Assembly (NCBI GenBank): GCA_034439915.1
Contig: JAWXBI010000259.1
Span: 1 to 11,618 of the forward strand
Direction of reading: 5' to 3'
DNA: 11,618 bases
Source of the DNA: JADJLQ01 sp034439915
GTDB lineage: Bacteria > Bacteroidota > Bacteroidia > Chitinophagales > Saprospiraceae
The position numbers and the translations under genes are program-made. The stretch's first letter is position 1. Every line of letters begins with the position of its first letter. The notes beneath the pieces were generated by a model. The model saw only the letters and a program-made list of their open reading frames with translations. It made no database searches and was not told where the DNA came from. Below are positions 1 through 6,417 of the stretch, piece by piece.

Positions 1-756
1 CGGGATTGGGAATTGTTTTTAAAATTAAGTCCTAATGGGTGCAGGGTCGCGGTTGAAGATAAAGTAATAGGAACGGTCACTACCCTGAATTATGAAAACA
101 GGTTTAGCTGGATTTCGATGGTATTGGTAGATCCGGAGTATCAGCGTAAAGGAATTGGGACAACCCTGCTTTATGAAGCCCTGGAGTTTTTGCAGCATCA
201 GGAAACCATCAAGCTGGATGCCAGTCCTGCCGGGAGAAATCTTTATTTAAGATTAAATTTTATTGAAGAATTTCCGTTGTGCAGAATGATAAAGCAGCAA
301 GTGGATGGTCCACAAACGCCCCACTCCGCCCGGCCGATAACCCAGCTCGATATGATGCGAATCGGGCAATATGATTCTACCGTTTTTGGGTCAAATCGCC
401 ATCACTTGCTTCAATGGTTATACGAAGGGGCACCACAATTTGGATTTATTTTAGAAGTTGAAAACAATATTCTCGGTTACTGCATGGGCCGTAAAGGAGA
501 ACACTATTTCCACATCGGTCCTGTGTTTTCTGAATCTTCTGAGACAGCCAAAGACCTGGTGACGGCAGCGTTGAATCATTGCATCGGACATTCCGTCATG
601 CTGGATATATCGCTTTTCGATTTAACGTGGAGAGACTGGTTGATCTCCCTCGGATTTGAAGAACAGCGGCCATTTTATAGAATGTATCGTGGATTGAACC
701 GCTTTCCCGGTTATCCGGAAAAACAATATGCTATAGCAGGTCCCGAGTTTGGATAA
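1..756 (+). CDS. Two-domain GNAT N-acetyltransferase, 5'-truncated by window edge
   Basis: The reading frame is open from base 1, so the N-terminus lies outside the window. A TTG at 13 is only an internal codon: the residues before it (R-D-W-E) fit the family's usual start region. Counting codons from base 1, the first GNAT domain covers about residues 5-100. It has the acetyl-CoA-binding signature Q48-R-K-G-I-G53 after 'MVLVDPEY'. A second domain (about 105-245) has the 'GR.G.....IGPVF' pattern of the Acetyltransf_18 type that follows GNAT domains in YitH-like proteins. The C-terminus ends in the typical 'AIAGPEFG' before TAA, so the 3' end is intact. The protein should be a cytoplasmic acetyl-CoA-dependent N-acetyltransferase; the acceptor cannot be read from sequence. 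No functional link to the downstream genes is visible. Confidence 0.88.
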   Translation, partial: RDWELFLKLSPNGCRVAVEDKVIGTVTTLNYENRFSWISMVLVDPEYQRKGIGTTLLYEALEFLQHQETIKLDASPAGRNLYLRLNFIEEFPLCRMIKQQVDGPQTPHSARPITQLDMMRIGQYDSTVFGSNRHHLLQWLYEGAPQFGFILEVENNILGYCMGRKGEHYFHIGPVFSESSETAKDLVTAALNHCIGHSVMLDISLFDLTWRDWLISLGFEEQRPFYRMYRGLNRFPGYPEKQYAIAGPEFG

Positions 757-942
757 ATATACCAGTTTAGTCCATATAGGGTATGCGTCCCCCAGTCCCC
801 ATCTCAATTCCGGGTTTCTAATCGGGTGCATGCGGATACAAAAGTTTGCAAATAGCTACTAACTGCCTTTGACTGATAAAAAGCTTGAATATTGGAAAAA
901 GTAAGGCAGGAATATTAATTTAGGAATAAAATTACAACTCCT

Positions 943-1077
943 ATGGAAATAATTTCGCTATCATATGTTGTACTTAGATCATATCACAGACCAATAGGTT
1001 TTTCAAATTGGAAAGGAGAAATCCAACTCTATTCATTTCTTGATACCGACGAAAAACTAAGTCCTGGTAATCTTTAG
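943..1077 (+). CDS. Possible small ORF, 44 aa, unknown
   Basis: An ATG-started frame of 44 codons ending in TAG. The peptide starts MEIISLSYVVLRSY and ends LSPGNL; it matches no family I recognise and has no signal peptide or membrane segment. A weak Bacteroidota-like promoter lies upstream: TTGG at 892-895, about 20 nt, then TAATTTAG at 916-923, one mismatch from TAnnTTTG. That would give a leader of about a dozen bases. Against it, the length is near what chance yields in AT-rich DNA and there is no clear ribosome binding site. It could also be a fragment of a lost gene. Confidence 0.2.
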   Translation: MEIISLSYVVLRSYHRPIGFSNWKGEIQLYSFLDTDEKLSPGNL

Positions 1078-1138
1078 GAGGCACATAATAAATAACCTTT
1101 GCTTATAAGTACTCGTAAAAGCCACTGATATAGTTAGA

Positions 1139-1159
1139 TTTGCGCACTTATTGCGCAAA
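1139..1159. repeat. 8-bp perfect inverted repeat, 5-nt loop
   Basis: TTTGCGCA (1139-1146) and TGCGCAAA (1152-1159) are exact reverse complements separated by CTTAT. The stem could form a hairpin or serve as an operator. No T-run follows on the + strand, so it is not a classical intrinsic terminator. It sits about 60 bases upstream of the toxin promoter's -33 element. Confidence 0.5.
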
Positions 1160-1165
1160 CACAGA

Positions 1166-1176
1166 TGTTACCGGTA
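1166..1176 (+). repeat. Left copy of 11-bp repeat flanking the toxin-antitoxin pair
   Basis: TGTTACCGGTA here is the exact reverse complement of TACCGGTAACA at 1910-1920, on the other side of the toxin-antitoxin genes. The core TACCGGTA is itself a palindrome, so the pair can also be read as a direct repeat (ATGTTACCGGTA against ATGTACCGGTA). Confidence 0.5.
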
Positions 1177-1217
1177 GGGCCGGGCTAACGTATCCCAAGA
1201 GAATTCTTCATAATAAA

Positions 1218-1249
1218 TTTGCAAAATGTTACCTAATTAGCTAACTTTG
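1218..1249 (+). promoter_or_regulatory. Bacteroidota-type promoter of the higBA operon
   Basis: TTTG at 1218-1221, a 20-nt spacer, then TAACTTTG at 1242-1249 match the Bacteroidota sigma-factor consensus (TTTG, about 19-21 nt, TAnnTTTG) without a mismatch. Transcription in such promoters starts a few bases after the final G, here about 1254-1256, which coincides with the toxin's GTG start codon. The TAA in the -7 element is also an in-frame stop for the toxin frame, so translation cannot begin upstream of it. Confidence 0.75.
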
Positions 1250-1253
1250 CTTC

Positions 1254-1603
1254 GTGGACAAAAAATCGACAAGAGAAATATTTTATTATAAAAACTATTA
1301 CCTCGACTTCTTTGGGAAACTAAAGCCAGAAGTTAAGAAAAAGTTTAACTGGATTTTGCAACTCCTTGAGACAATCGACCGAATTCCAGAAAAATATTTT
1401 AAACATTTATCCGGGACAACCGGACTTTATGAAGTTCGTGTTGAAGTTAGATCGGATATTTACAGAGTGTTTTGTTTCTTTGATAAAGACCAATTAATAA
1501 TATTAGTTAATGGCTTTCAAAAAAAACTCAGAAAACACCGACAAAGGAAATTGAACTAGCTGAAAAACTAAAAAAACAATACTTACATGAAAAAGACAAA
1601 TAA
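1254..1603 (+). pseudogene. higB: HigB/Gp49-like toxin with a one-base shift in an A8 tract
   Basis: The conserved part ('KHLSGTTGLYEVRVEVRSDI', then 'YRVFCFFD' and 'NGFQKK') places it in the phage-derived Gp49-like/HigB group of RelE-fold mRNA-cleaving toxins. GTG at 1254 is the start because an in-frame TAA lies at 1242-1244. In frame 0 the protein ends at TAG 1557-1559 (101 aa) with an unrelated basic tail (LRKHRQRKLN). Moving -1 at the A8 run (1519-1526) restores the family C-terminus, TQKTPTKEIEL and onward, to TAA at 1601-1603: 116 aa, and a 17-base overlap with the antitoxin gene. The run fits the slippery heptamer A-AAA-AAA exactly in frame. So this is a true frameshift mutation, a programmed or slippage-dependent gene, or a homopolymer sequencing error. 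The fold core is intact even in the short form, so some activity is possible. Confidence 0.75.
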
Positions 1604-1892
1604 AAACTTGACTTCACTTGCCGACCATATTGAAAAACAATACGGCAAACGAGGAACAAAAAAACGCGAAGAATACGAAGAAGGATTTGAAGCTTTCAAT
1701 CTTGGAGTTATGCTTCAAGAAATGCGTAAAGAGCAAGGCCTTACACAAGAGCAACTCGCAGACAAATGTGGTACGACCAAAACGTATATTTCACGCATTG
1801 AAAATAATGCCAGCGACATCAGACTTTCGACACTTATGAGAATTATAAGTGAAGGACTCGGTGGGCATCTAAACCTTAGCGTAGATATGTAG
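1587..1892 (+). CDS. higA: HigA-like XRE-family antitoxin
   Basis: A 101-residue protein whose C-terminal half (about residues 38-95) is an XRE/Cro helix-turn-helix domain. The recognition helix-turn-helix spans roughly residues 52-73, with 'LTQEQLADKCGTTKTYISRI'. The N-terminal 35 residues are highly charged, as in partners of Gp49-like toxins. It follows the toxin gene directly, and its ATG lies inside the -1-frame end of the toxin gene. That toxin-first order with overlap is typical of HigBA loci. The expected role is to neutralise the toxin and repress the promoter at 1218-1249. No frameshift or internal stop is seen, so the antitoxin looks intact even though the toxin's 3' end is disturbed. 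Confidence 0.88.
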   Translation: MKKTNKNLTSLADHIEKQYGKRGTKKREEYEEGFEAFNLGVMLQEMRKEQGLTQEQLADKCGTTKTYISRIENNASDIRLSTLMRIISEGLGGHLNLSVDM

Positions 1893-1916
1893 CGGCATGT
1901 AGCGGAATGTACCGGT
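1887..1916 (+). repeat. Three tandem 10-bp repeats over the higA stop codon
   Basis: ATGTAGCGGC, ATGTAGCGGA and ATGTACCGGT follow one another without gaps. The first copy contains the higA stop codon (TAG 1890-1892) and the last runs into the flanking repeat at 1910-1920. The period is close to one DNA helical turn. It may be a replication-slippage product, a protein-binding array or part of a cassette boundary; the sequence does not decide. Confidence 0.6.
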
Positions 1917-1920
1917 AACA
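1910..1920 (-). repeat. Right copy of 11-bp repeat flanking the toxin-antitoxin pair
   Basis: TACCGGTAACA, the reverse complement of the copy at 1166-1176. The two copies bracket about 730 bases that hold only the toxin-antitoxin pair and its promoter. It is followed by a GC-rich stretch (to about 1952) with short dyads, for example CAAC-C-GTTG at 1948-1956. Confidence 0.45.
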
Positions 1921-1952
1921 GCGTGCATGTGCCATAGCCTGCCCGCCAACCG

Positions 1953-2577
1953 TTGTTTGTCACTTTTTTAAACAAGATTATAATAAAACTTAATAGGAAC
2001 AGAGACGGAGTTATAGACTATTGGGAGACATGGGATAATGATGACAAATCAGCAACAGTTCACTGGGGACAACTGGGACAACGTGGAGAAAATAAGATTG
2101 TAAAATCTGAGTTGCTGTCAAGTTTTAGAAAGAAGGTTCAAAAAGAGATTGATGAGAAAATCAAACTAGTGTCAAGTTAAGCTTGTTATGGCGGTCAAAT
2201 TCGTTTGCTTACCTTTGGTCTTCACTCGTTGTGCTCATTGTGTCGTCGTGGGAGTTTGGACAGATTATGCTTAACATAGCACTAGGTTATGGACCAGTAG
2301 GCGAGGACGACCATGCCCGACTATTAATTGAGTTCAAAGTTGACGGCATGGGGACTCCGGAAGATGTTGAAAAGCGGACTCGATTACAATCCAGAATGGA
2401 CGAGACACTTGGATGGACAGGACTTGGACGCTGTGACGGTGGGAGTATTGGCAGCGGGACAATGGAAGTTTGTTGTTTCGTGGTTGACTTTGAAACTGCT
2501 AGACAAGTAATTGAAAAGACCTGGCCGACACGGAATTCTCCGACTACACAAGAATATTCAATGAGAGCGGAGAATAA
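1953..2577 (+). pseudogene. WGR-like domain gene, disrupted by insertion and frameshift
   Basis: Two neighbouring frames belong to one ancestral gene. The N-terminal piece (to TAA 2178-2180) has a WGR-like domain: 'DYWETW', then 'VHWGQLGQRGE' and a lysine-rich helix. The C-terminal piece, from about 2286, has 'LLIEFKVDGMGTPEDVEKR' and 'GSIGSGTMEVCCFVVDF'. Removing 2170-2285 joins them in one frame, reading through EKIKLGYGPVGEDDHARL. Near the end, one missing base in the A run at 2514-2517 shifts the frame. Corrected, the protein finishes as DLADTEFSDYTRIFNESGE with TAA at 2575-2577; uncorrected, the frame runs on to 2626 with an unlikely tail. No in-frame ATG is present at the 5' end: TTG at 1953 is the only standard-type codon, so the original start may also be lost. 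The function of the C-terminal domain is unknown to me. Confidence 0.75.
2170..2281. mobile_element. MITE-like insertion of about 111 bp in the WGR gene
   Basis: ACTAG occurs at 2165-2169 and again at 2281-2285, the expected mark of a target-site duplication (5 bp, or 4 bp if CTAG). Taking CTAG as the duplication, the ends form imperfect inverted repeats: TGTCAAGTTAAGC inward from the left and TGCTATGTTAAGC on the reverse strand from the right (10 of 13 matching, with GTTAAGC/GCTTAAC exact at 2176-2182 and 2269-2275). The insert encodes no recognisable protein and is far too small for a transposase, so any movement would need help in trans. The host frame closes exactly when the insert plus one ACTAG copy (116 bp) is removed. 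The element family is unknown. Confidence 0.65.
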
Positions 2578-2711
2578 AAAACGAACGCACAACAAAATGT
2601 TTCTGCAATGGTGCGGTGAGGTGTAAGCTATAAGTTTTTACTTTCGTTCCTCGCCCCATACTACCTCCACACAAATGATTATCTTCGGACTGAACCTGCA
2701 TAATAAAACAG

Positions 2712-3833
2712 ATGTCACCAGGGACAGCTAACCCCTCCGCACCGCGTTACCTATCCATCGATACCCTTCGCGGTTTTGACATGCTCATGATTTCGGGAGC
2801 GGGTACTTTTATCTACCTGTTGAAAGGCAAAACCGATATAGCCTGGGTGGAAGCCCTGGCCAGTCAGTTTGAACACCCACCATGGAACGGTTTTACCTTT
2901 TATGATTTTATCTTCCCCCTTTTCCTTTTTATCGCGGGGGTATCCCTTCCTTTTTCCTTAAACAAAGGACTAGAACAAGGGATGAAAAAAACGCAACTGT
3001 ATAAAAAATCTTTTATACGGATGCTGATTTTGATCGGCTTAGGTATTTTAGATAAAAATGCTCCCGTTCCCTTTTTTGATTGGTCTGAAATCCGGATCGG
3101 CGGTGTCTTGCAGCGCATTGGTTTTGCCGGCTTCTTCACGACCTTGCTTTATTTAAATTTTAATTTCAAAAGCAGGATGTTATGGATTGCAGGGATATTG
3201 TTGTTTTATTATGCAGCGGTTTTTCTGGTGCCGGTACCCGGGTATGGCGCCGGAGACCTTTCTTTTGAAGGAAACCTGAATGGCTGGATCGACAGGAATT
3301 TTTTACCCGGCCGGTTACTTCAAAAGTCCTATGACGAACTCGGAATACTAACCCAACTTCCAGCCTTATGCCTTACGATATTGGGTAGCCTGGCCGGGGA
3401 TATCTTCAGGAATAAAGAGCTGACCGAATATTTTAAACTTAGAAACCTGTTGTTTTTCGGAGTTATCTGTACTAGTCTTGGATTGCTCTGGGGACTTCAT
3501 TTTCCGATCAACAAACATATGTGGAGCAGTTCATTCATTTTGCTGACCGGAGGGATGTCCTTTTTGTCCCTGGCCTTGTTTTATTGGATCATCGATATTC
3601 TGCAATTTAGAAAGTGGCCTTTCTTCTTTATGGTCATTGGTATGAATAGCCTGACCATCTATCTGGCTTATCGATTTATTAATTTTGGGTATACTTCCCG
3701 TTTGTTGTTTGAAGGGTTTTATATCAACAGTCCTGAAAAATGGCATCCGGTTTTTCAAAGTATCGGGGCGCTTTTACTGGTATGGATTTTTTTATACCTT
3801 TTATACCGGATGAAGGTTTTTGTCAAGGTATAA
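2712..3833 (+). CDS. HGSNAT/DUF5009-like integral membrane acyltransferase
   Basis: A 373-residue inner-membrane protein with about ten hydrophobic segments. The family hallmark opens the protein: YLSIDTLRGFDM (residues 13-24). Next come 'H55-PPWNGFTFYDFIFPLFLF' and 'GVS', matching the first conserved block of the heparan-alpha-glucosaminide N-acetyltransferase catalytic family. The histidine of that block is thought to carry the acetyl group in the human enzyme; here it would be H55. Further family features are 'GGVLQRIG' (about 129-136), 'PINKHMWSSSF' and 'GMNSLTIYL' near the C-terminus. The length is normal. The likely reaction is transfer of an acyl group from cytoplasmic acyl-CoA to a sugar or amino sugar across the membrane; the substrate is unknown. 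ATG 2712 places the hallmark at the usual distance from the start. It precedes the envelope cluster by 114 bp, so a shared role is possible but unproven. Confidence 0.85.
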   Translation: MSPGTANPSAPRYLSIDTLRGFDMLMISGAGTFIYLLKGKTDIAWVEALASQFEHPPWNGFTFYDFIFPLFLFIAGVSLPFSLNKGLEQGMKKTQLYKKSFIRMLILIGLGILDKNAPVPFFDWSEIRIGGVLQRIGFAGFFTTLLYLNFNFKSRMLWIAGILLFYYAAVFLVPVPGYGAGDLSFEGNLNGWIDRNFLPGRLLQKSYDELGILTQLPALCLTILGSLAGDIFRNKELTEYFKLRNLLFFGVICTSLGLLWGLHFPINKHMWSSSFILLTGGMSFLSLALFYWIIDILQFRKWPFFFMVIGMNSLTIYLAYRFINFGYTSRLLFEGFYINSPEKWHPVFQSIGALLLVWIFLYLLYRMKVFVKV

Positions 3834-3854
3834 TTACCCGCATTGATCTTCCCA

Positions 3855-3886
3855 TTGTAAAATCAATTAAAAAGGGTTTAGCTTTA
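3855..3886 (+). promoter_or_regulatory. Candidate promoter of the three-gene envelope cluster
   Basis: TTG at 3855-3857, a 21-nt spacer and TAGCTTTA at 3879-3886 approach the Bacteroidota consensus TAnnTTTG with one mismatch, about 60 bases before the next start codon. A second partial -7 match (TAACTTTTTG, two bases too long) lies closer, near 3922-3931. A weak inverted repeat (ATTGAT 3842-3847, ATCAAT 3862-3867) overlaps the region. The AT-richness of the gap makes chance matches likely. Confidence 0.35.
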
Positions 3887-3947
3887 ATGTAAAGTAAATA
3901 AACTTTAAATGAGCCAGGGGTATAACTTTTTGTCACAATAAAAACTA

Positions 3948-6389
3948 ATGGAAAATAAAACCCTGCTTGCCGGGATAGTTATGTTCAGCTTCATTGTTAA
4001 CGTTGAGGCCTTTCAAATTTCTGGTAACCGGGATGATTTAAATTTTCCTTACAAAAATATGCCGGACGTGTTTCCCGGAACAAAACGGTTAACCTGGGAG
4101 GGCGATCTGTCAGTGAAAATGCTGGATGGAGCACATAAATTCATTGAAGAAAAAATTGATGAGTCCGTGTCCAGGCGCTTAAAATTATGGGGTCGAAATT
4201 TGAGTTCACCGGCAGCCTATGAGATATCTGTTGAGCCGAATCGCAAACGATTCGCGCAATATATTGGTGTTGAAGATAAAAGTAAACCACTCCATAATTA
4301 CAACATAGGCCTGGCAGATAAACACCCACCGGTGTTAATGCAAAAAACGTTTATCAATAATGATCATTATCTTATTGCAGAGACTTCAAAATACCGCGTG
4401 TATCAGGTACGGTGGCCTGCATTAAATCGAGTCTATGGCGAAGGGCTTTTGATCCAGCCTAAAACAAAACCTGTAGCGAACATTATTGCTATTCCCGATG
4501 CAGACCAGACTCCTGAACAACTTATTGGGCTTTCACCGGGTATCCCATTCGAATCACAATTTGCACGTCATCTTGCAGAAAATGGGTTCCAGGTTTTAAT
4601 CCCGGTGCTCATCGGCAGAACGTTTCTATTTCCAGGCAGGCCGCAGCAGCAAACCTATAGGGAATGGCTTTACAGACAGGCCTTCCATGTAGGACGTCAT
4701 ATTATTGGATATGAATTACAAAAAGTACTTTCGGCGGTAGATTGGTTCGAGCAATCATCAGACAAAGAGTTAAAGACAGGTGTGGCCGGTTACTGCGAAG
4801 GAGGCCTCCTTGCATTTTATGCTGCGGCTGTGGATAAAAGAATTGACGTTGCCCTGGTAAGTGGCTACTTTAATTCACGGCAACAGGTTTGGGATGAGCC
4901 TATTTACCGCAATGTATGGGGTTTGCTCTCAGAATTCGGAGACGCTGAAATAGCATCACTCATTGCGCCACGTCCCCTGATTATTGAATACAGCTCCATT
5001 GAAGAAATAACCGAACAAATCGAAAAATCCGGTGAAACCACTCTACAGGTGGGAGGATTAACCTATACAGGATACAAAGGCAGATTGCAGACCCCACCAT
5101 TTGTATCAGTAAAAGCGGAGTATAACCGCATTGATGAATTGACAAGGCCGGGGTTTCAACCCAGGAGTCTCATTAGCGGTCCGAAAAACACAACAGTCCG
5201 TTTTGGATCGGCTGAAGCATTAGTGAAATTTACATCGTCTCTTGGGTATACTTCATCCTTAGCCATTTCAAACGACATTCCTGTGGATAAACGAAGCGAA
5301 TTTGATCCGGAAGAACGACAAATCTGTCAGGTCAAAGAAATCGAGGATCATGTTCAGTGGATACTCCGTGATTCAGATCAGGAGAGAAACCGTTTTTTCC
5401 TTTATAAAGTGATGCCGGAATTTGAGAAAAGAAATTGGAGTACCAGTTCTTATCATCCTTATTATACACCGGATCGGTTTATTGAACAGGCAAAGGAGTA
5501 TCGAAAGTATTTTGGAGAAGAAATTTTAGGAAAATTTGATGATGCTTTATCACCTCCAGATCCACATACACGCCAGGTTTATGATACCGAACGTTGGACC
5601 GGATATGAAGTAGTGCTGGACGTGTATGCCAACCTTTTTGCTTCAGGAATCCTTCTTATACCAAAAGATATTCAGCCCGGCGAAAAGCGACCTGTTGTAG
5701 TTTGCCAGCATGGGAGAAACAGCATACCGCATGAGCTGGTCGAAGGAAACTACACGGCTTACAATAATGTAGCGGCTAAACTCGCCGATGAGGGATTCAT
5801 TGTTTATGCACCCCAAAATCCTTATCGGGGAGAAGACCGATACCGGTGGCTGCACCGAAAGGCTAACACGATTAAAAAAACATTATTTTCATTTATTGTC
5901 TCCCAGCACGATCAAACCCTTCAATGGCTGGGGTCGCTCGCATTTGTGGATAAAAACAAAATTGCTTTTTATGGTCTTAGCTACGGAGGCGAGACTGCCA
6001 TGCGGGTGCCCGCGCTGTTGGAAGGATACTGCCTCTCCATATGTTCAGGTGATTTCGGAGACTGGACACGAAAAGTAATGGATACGCACCACAAGGGTAG
6101 TTTTATGAATACGCTGGAATGGGAGATGCCTTATTTTAACATGGGAAACTCATTCAGTTATGCAGAGATGGCCTATCTCATCTTCCCAAAACCTTTTATG
6201 GTGGAGCGCGGTCACGATGACCTGGTCCAACCGGATGAGTGGGTCGCCTATGAATATGGAAAGGTCAGGTATCTATATGACAGGTTTAACCTTGAAGATA
6301 ATACAACCATTGAATTTTTTAATGGAGGACATTCCATGCGAAATGACGGGACCTTTAAATTTCTTCACAAACAGCTCAATTGGCCGTGA
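3948..6389 (+). CDS. Secreted protein with two tandem alpha/beta-hydrolase domains
   Basis: An 813-residue protein with a Sec-type signal peptide (hydrophobic residues about 6-18; likely cut after V-E-A near residue 21). It carries two alpha/beta-hydrolase folds. Domain 1 (about 145-400) has a nucleophile elbow G-Y-C283-E-G-G like dienelactone hydrolase's GxCxG, then 'IAPRPLIIE347'. The first histidine after C283 is H468, outside the expected place, so its catalytic triad looks incomplete. Domain 2 (about 560-813) has the elbow G-L-S678-Y-G-G, an acid in 'ERGHDD' (D757/D758) and H795 in 'NGGH': a complete triad of the acetyl-xylan-esterase/dienelactone-hydrolase type. The protein should hydrolyse an ester or lactone in the periplasm or outside the cell; the substrate is unknown. 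It is first in a same-strand cluster with a cytochrome fusion 28 bp downstream. Confidence 0.8.
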   Translation: MENKTLLAGIVMFSFIVNVEAFQISGNRDDLNFPYKNMPDVFPGTKRLTWEGDLSVKMLDGAHKFIEEKIDESVSRRLKLWGRNLSSPAAYEISVEPNRKRFAQYIGVEDKSKPLHNYNIGLADKHPPVLMQKTFINNDHYLIAETSKYRVYQVRWPALNRVYGEGLLIQPKTKPVANIIAIPDADQTPEQLIGLSPGIPFESQFARHLAENGFQVLIPVLIGRTFLFPGRPQQQTYREWLYRQAFHVGRHIIGYELQKVLSAVDWFEQSSDKELKTGVAGYCEGGLLAFYAAAVDKRIDVALVSGYFNSRQQVWDEPIYRNVWGLLSEFGDAEIASLIAPRPLIIEYSSIEEITEQIEKSGETTLQVGGLTYTGYKGRLQTPPFVSVKAEYNRIDELTRPGFQPRSLISGPKNTTVRFGSAEALVKFTSSLGYTSSLAISNDIPVDKRSEFDPEERQICQVKEIEDHVQWILRDSDQERNRFFLYKVMPEFEKRNWSTSSYHPYYTPDRFIEQAKEYRKYFGEEILGKFDDALSPPDPHTRQVYDTERWTGYEVVLDVYANLFASGILLIPKDIQPGEKRPVVVCQHGRNSIPHELVEGNYTAYNNVAAKLADEGFIVYAPQNPYRGEDRYRWLHRKANTIKKTLFSFIVSQHDQTLQWLGSLAFVDKNKIAFYGLSYGGETAMRVPALLEGYCLSICSGDFGDWTRKVMDTHHKGSFMNTLEWEMPYFNMGNSFSYAEMAYLIFPKPFMVERGHDDLVQPDEWVAYEYGKVRYLYDRFNLEDNTTIEFFNGGHSMRNDGTFKFLHKQLNWP

Positions 6390-6417
6390 CCGGAACTAAG
6401 AAAGTTTTTTTAATTCA

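Larger units (their letters stand above)
757..1217. other. Long intergenic stretch before the toxin-antitoxin operon
   Basis: About 460 bases with no convincing long gene on either strand. It holds one weak small reading frame (943-1077), a hairpin-forming inverted repeat (1139-1159) and one copy of a short repeat (1166-1176), each listed separately. No RNA gene or transposase remnant was recognised. Together with the lesions further downstream, it reads as the left part of an accessory or decaying patch. Confidence 0.5.

Noticed and set aside
622..831. Minus-strand frame overlapping the end of the GNAT gene.
   Set aside because: Most of it is antisense to the conserved GNAT C-terminus and the rest has no recognisable features.
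1139..1159. Inverted repeat as an intrinsic terminator.
   Set aside because: No U-tract follows the stem on the + strand and no gene ends close upstream.
1909..1956. GC-rich stretch after higA considered as an integron attC site.
   Set aside because: No pair of canonical RYYYAAC/GTTRRRY boxes with the right spacing was found, and no integrase gene lies in the window.
2170..2281. Insertion considered as an integron attC site because GTTAAGC and GCTTAAC match GTTRRRY and RYYYAAC.
   Set aside because: The two motifs are in the opposite order to an attC site, and the ACTAG duplication with exact frame repair fits a transposon-like insertion better.
2287..2595. Minus-strand frame of 102 codons opposite the WGR gene.
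   Set aside because: It mirrors a + strand region whose protein motifs are clearly conserved; its own translation has no recognisable domain.
2183..2626. Separate 147-codon gene starting at TTG 2183.
   Set aside because: Its first 35 codons come from the insertion and its last ones from a shifted frame; it is better explained as the 3' half of the disrupted WGR gene.
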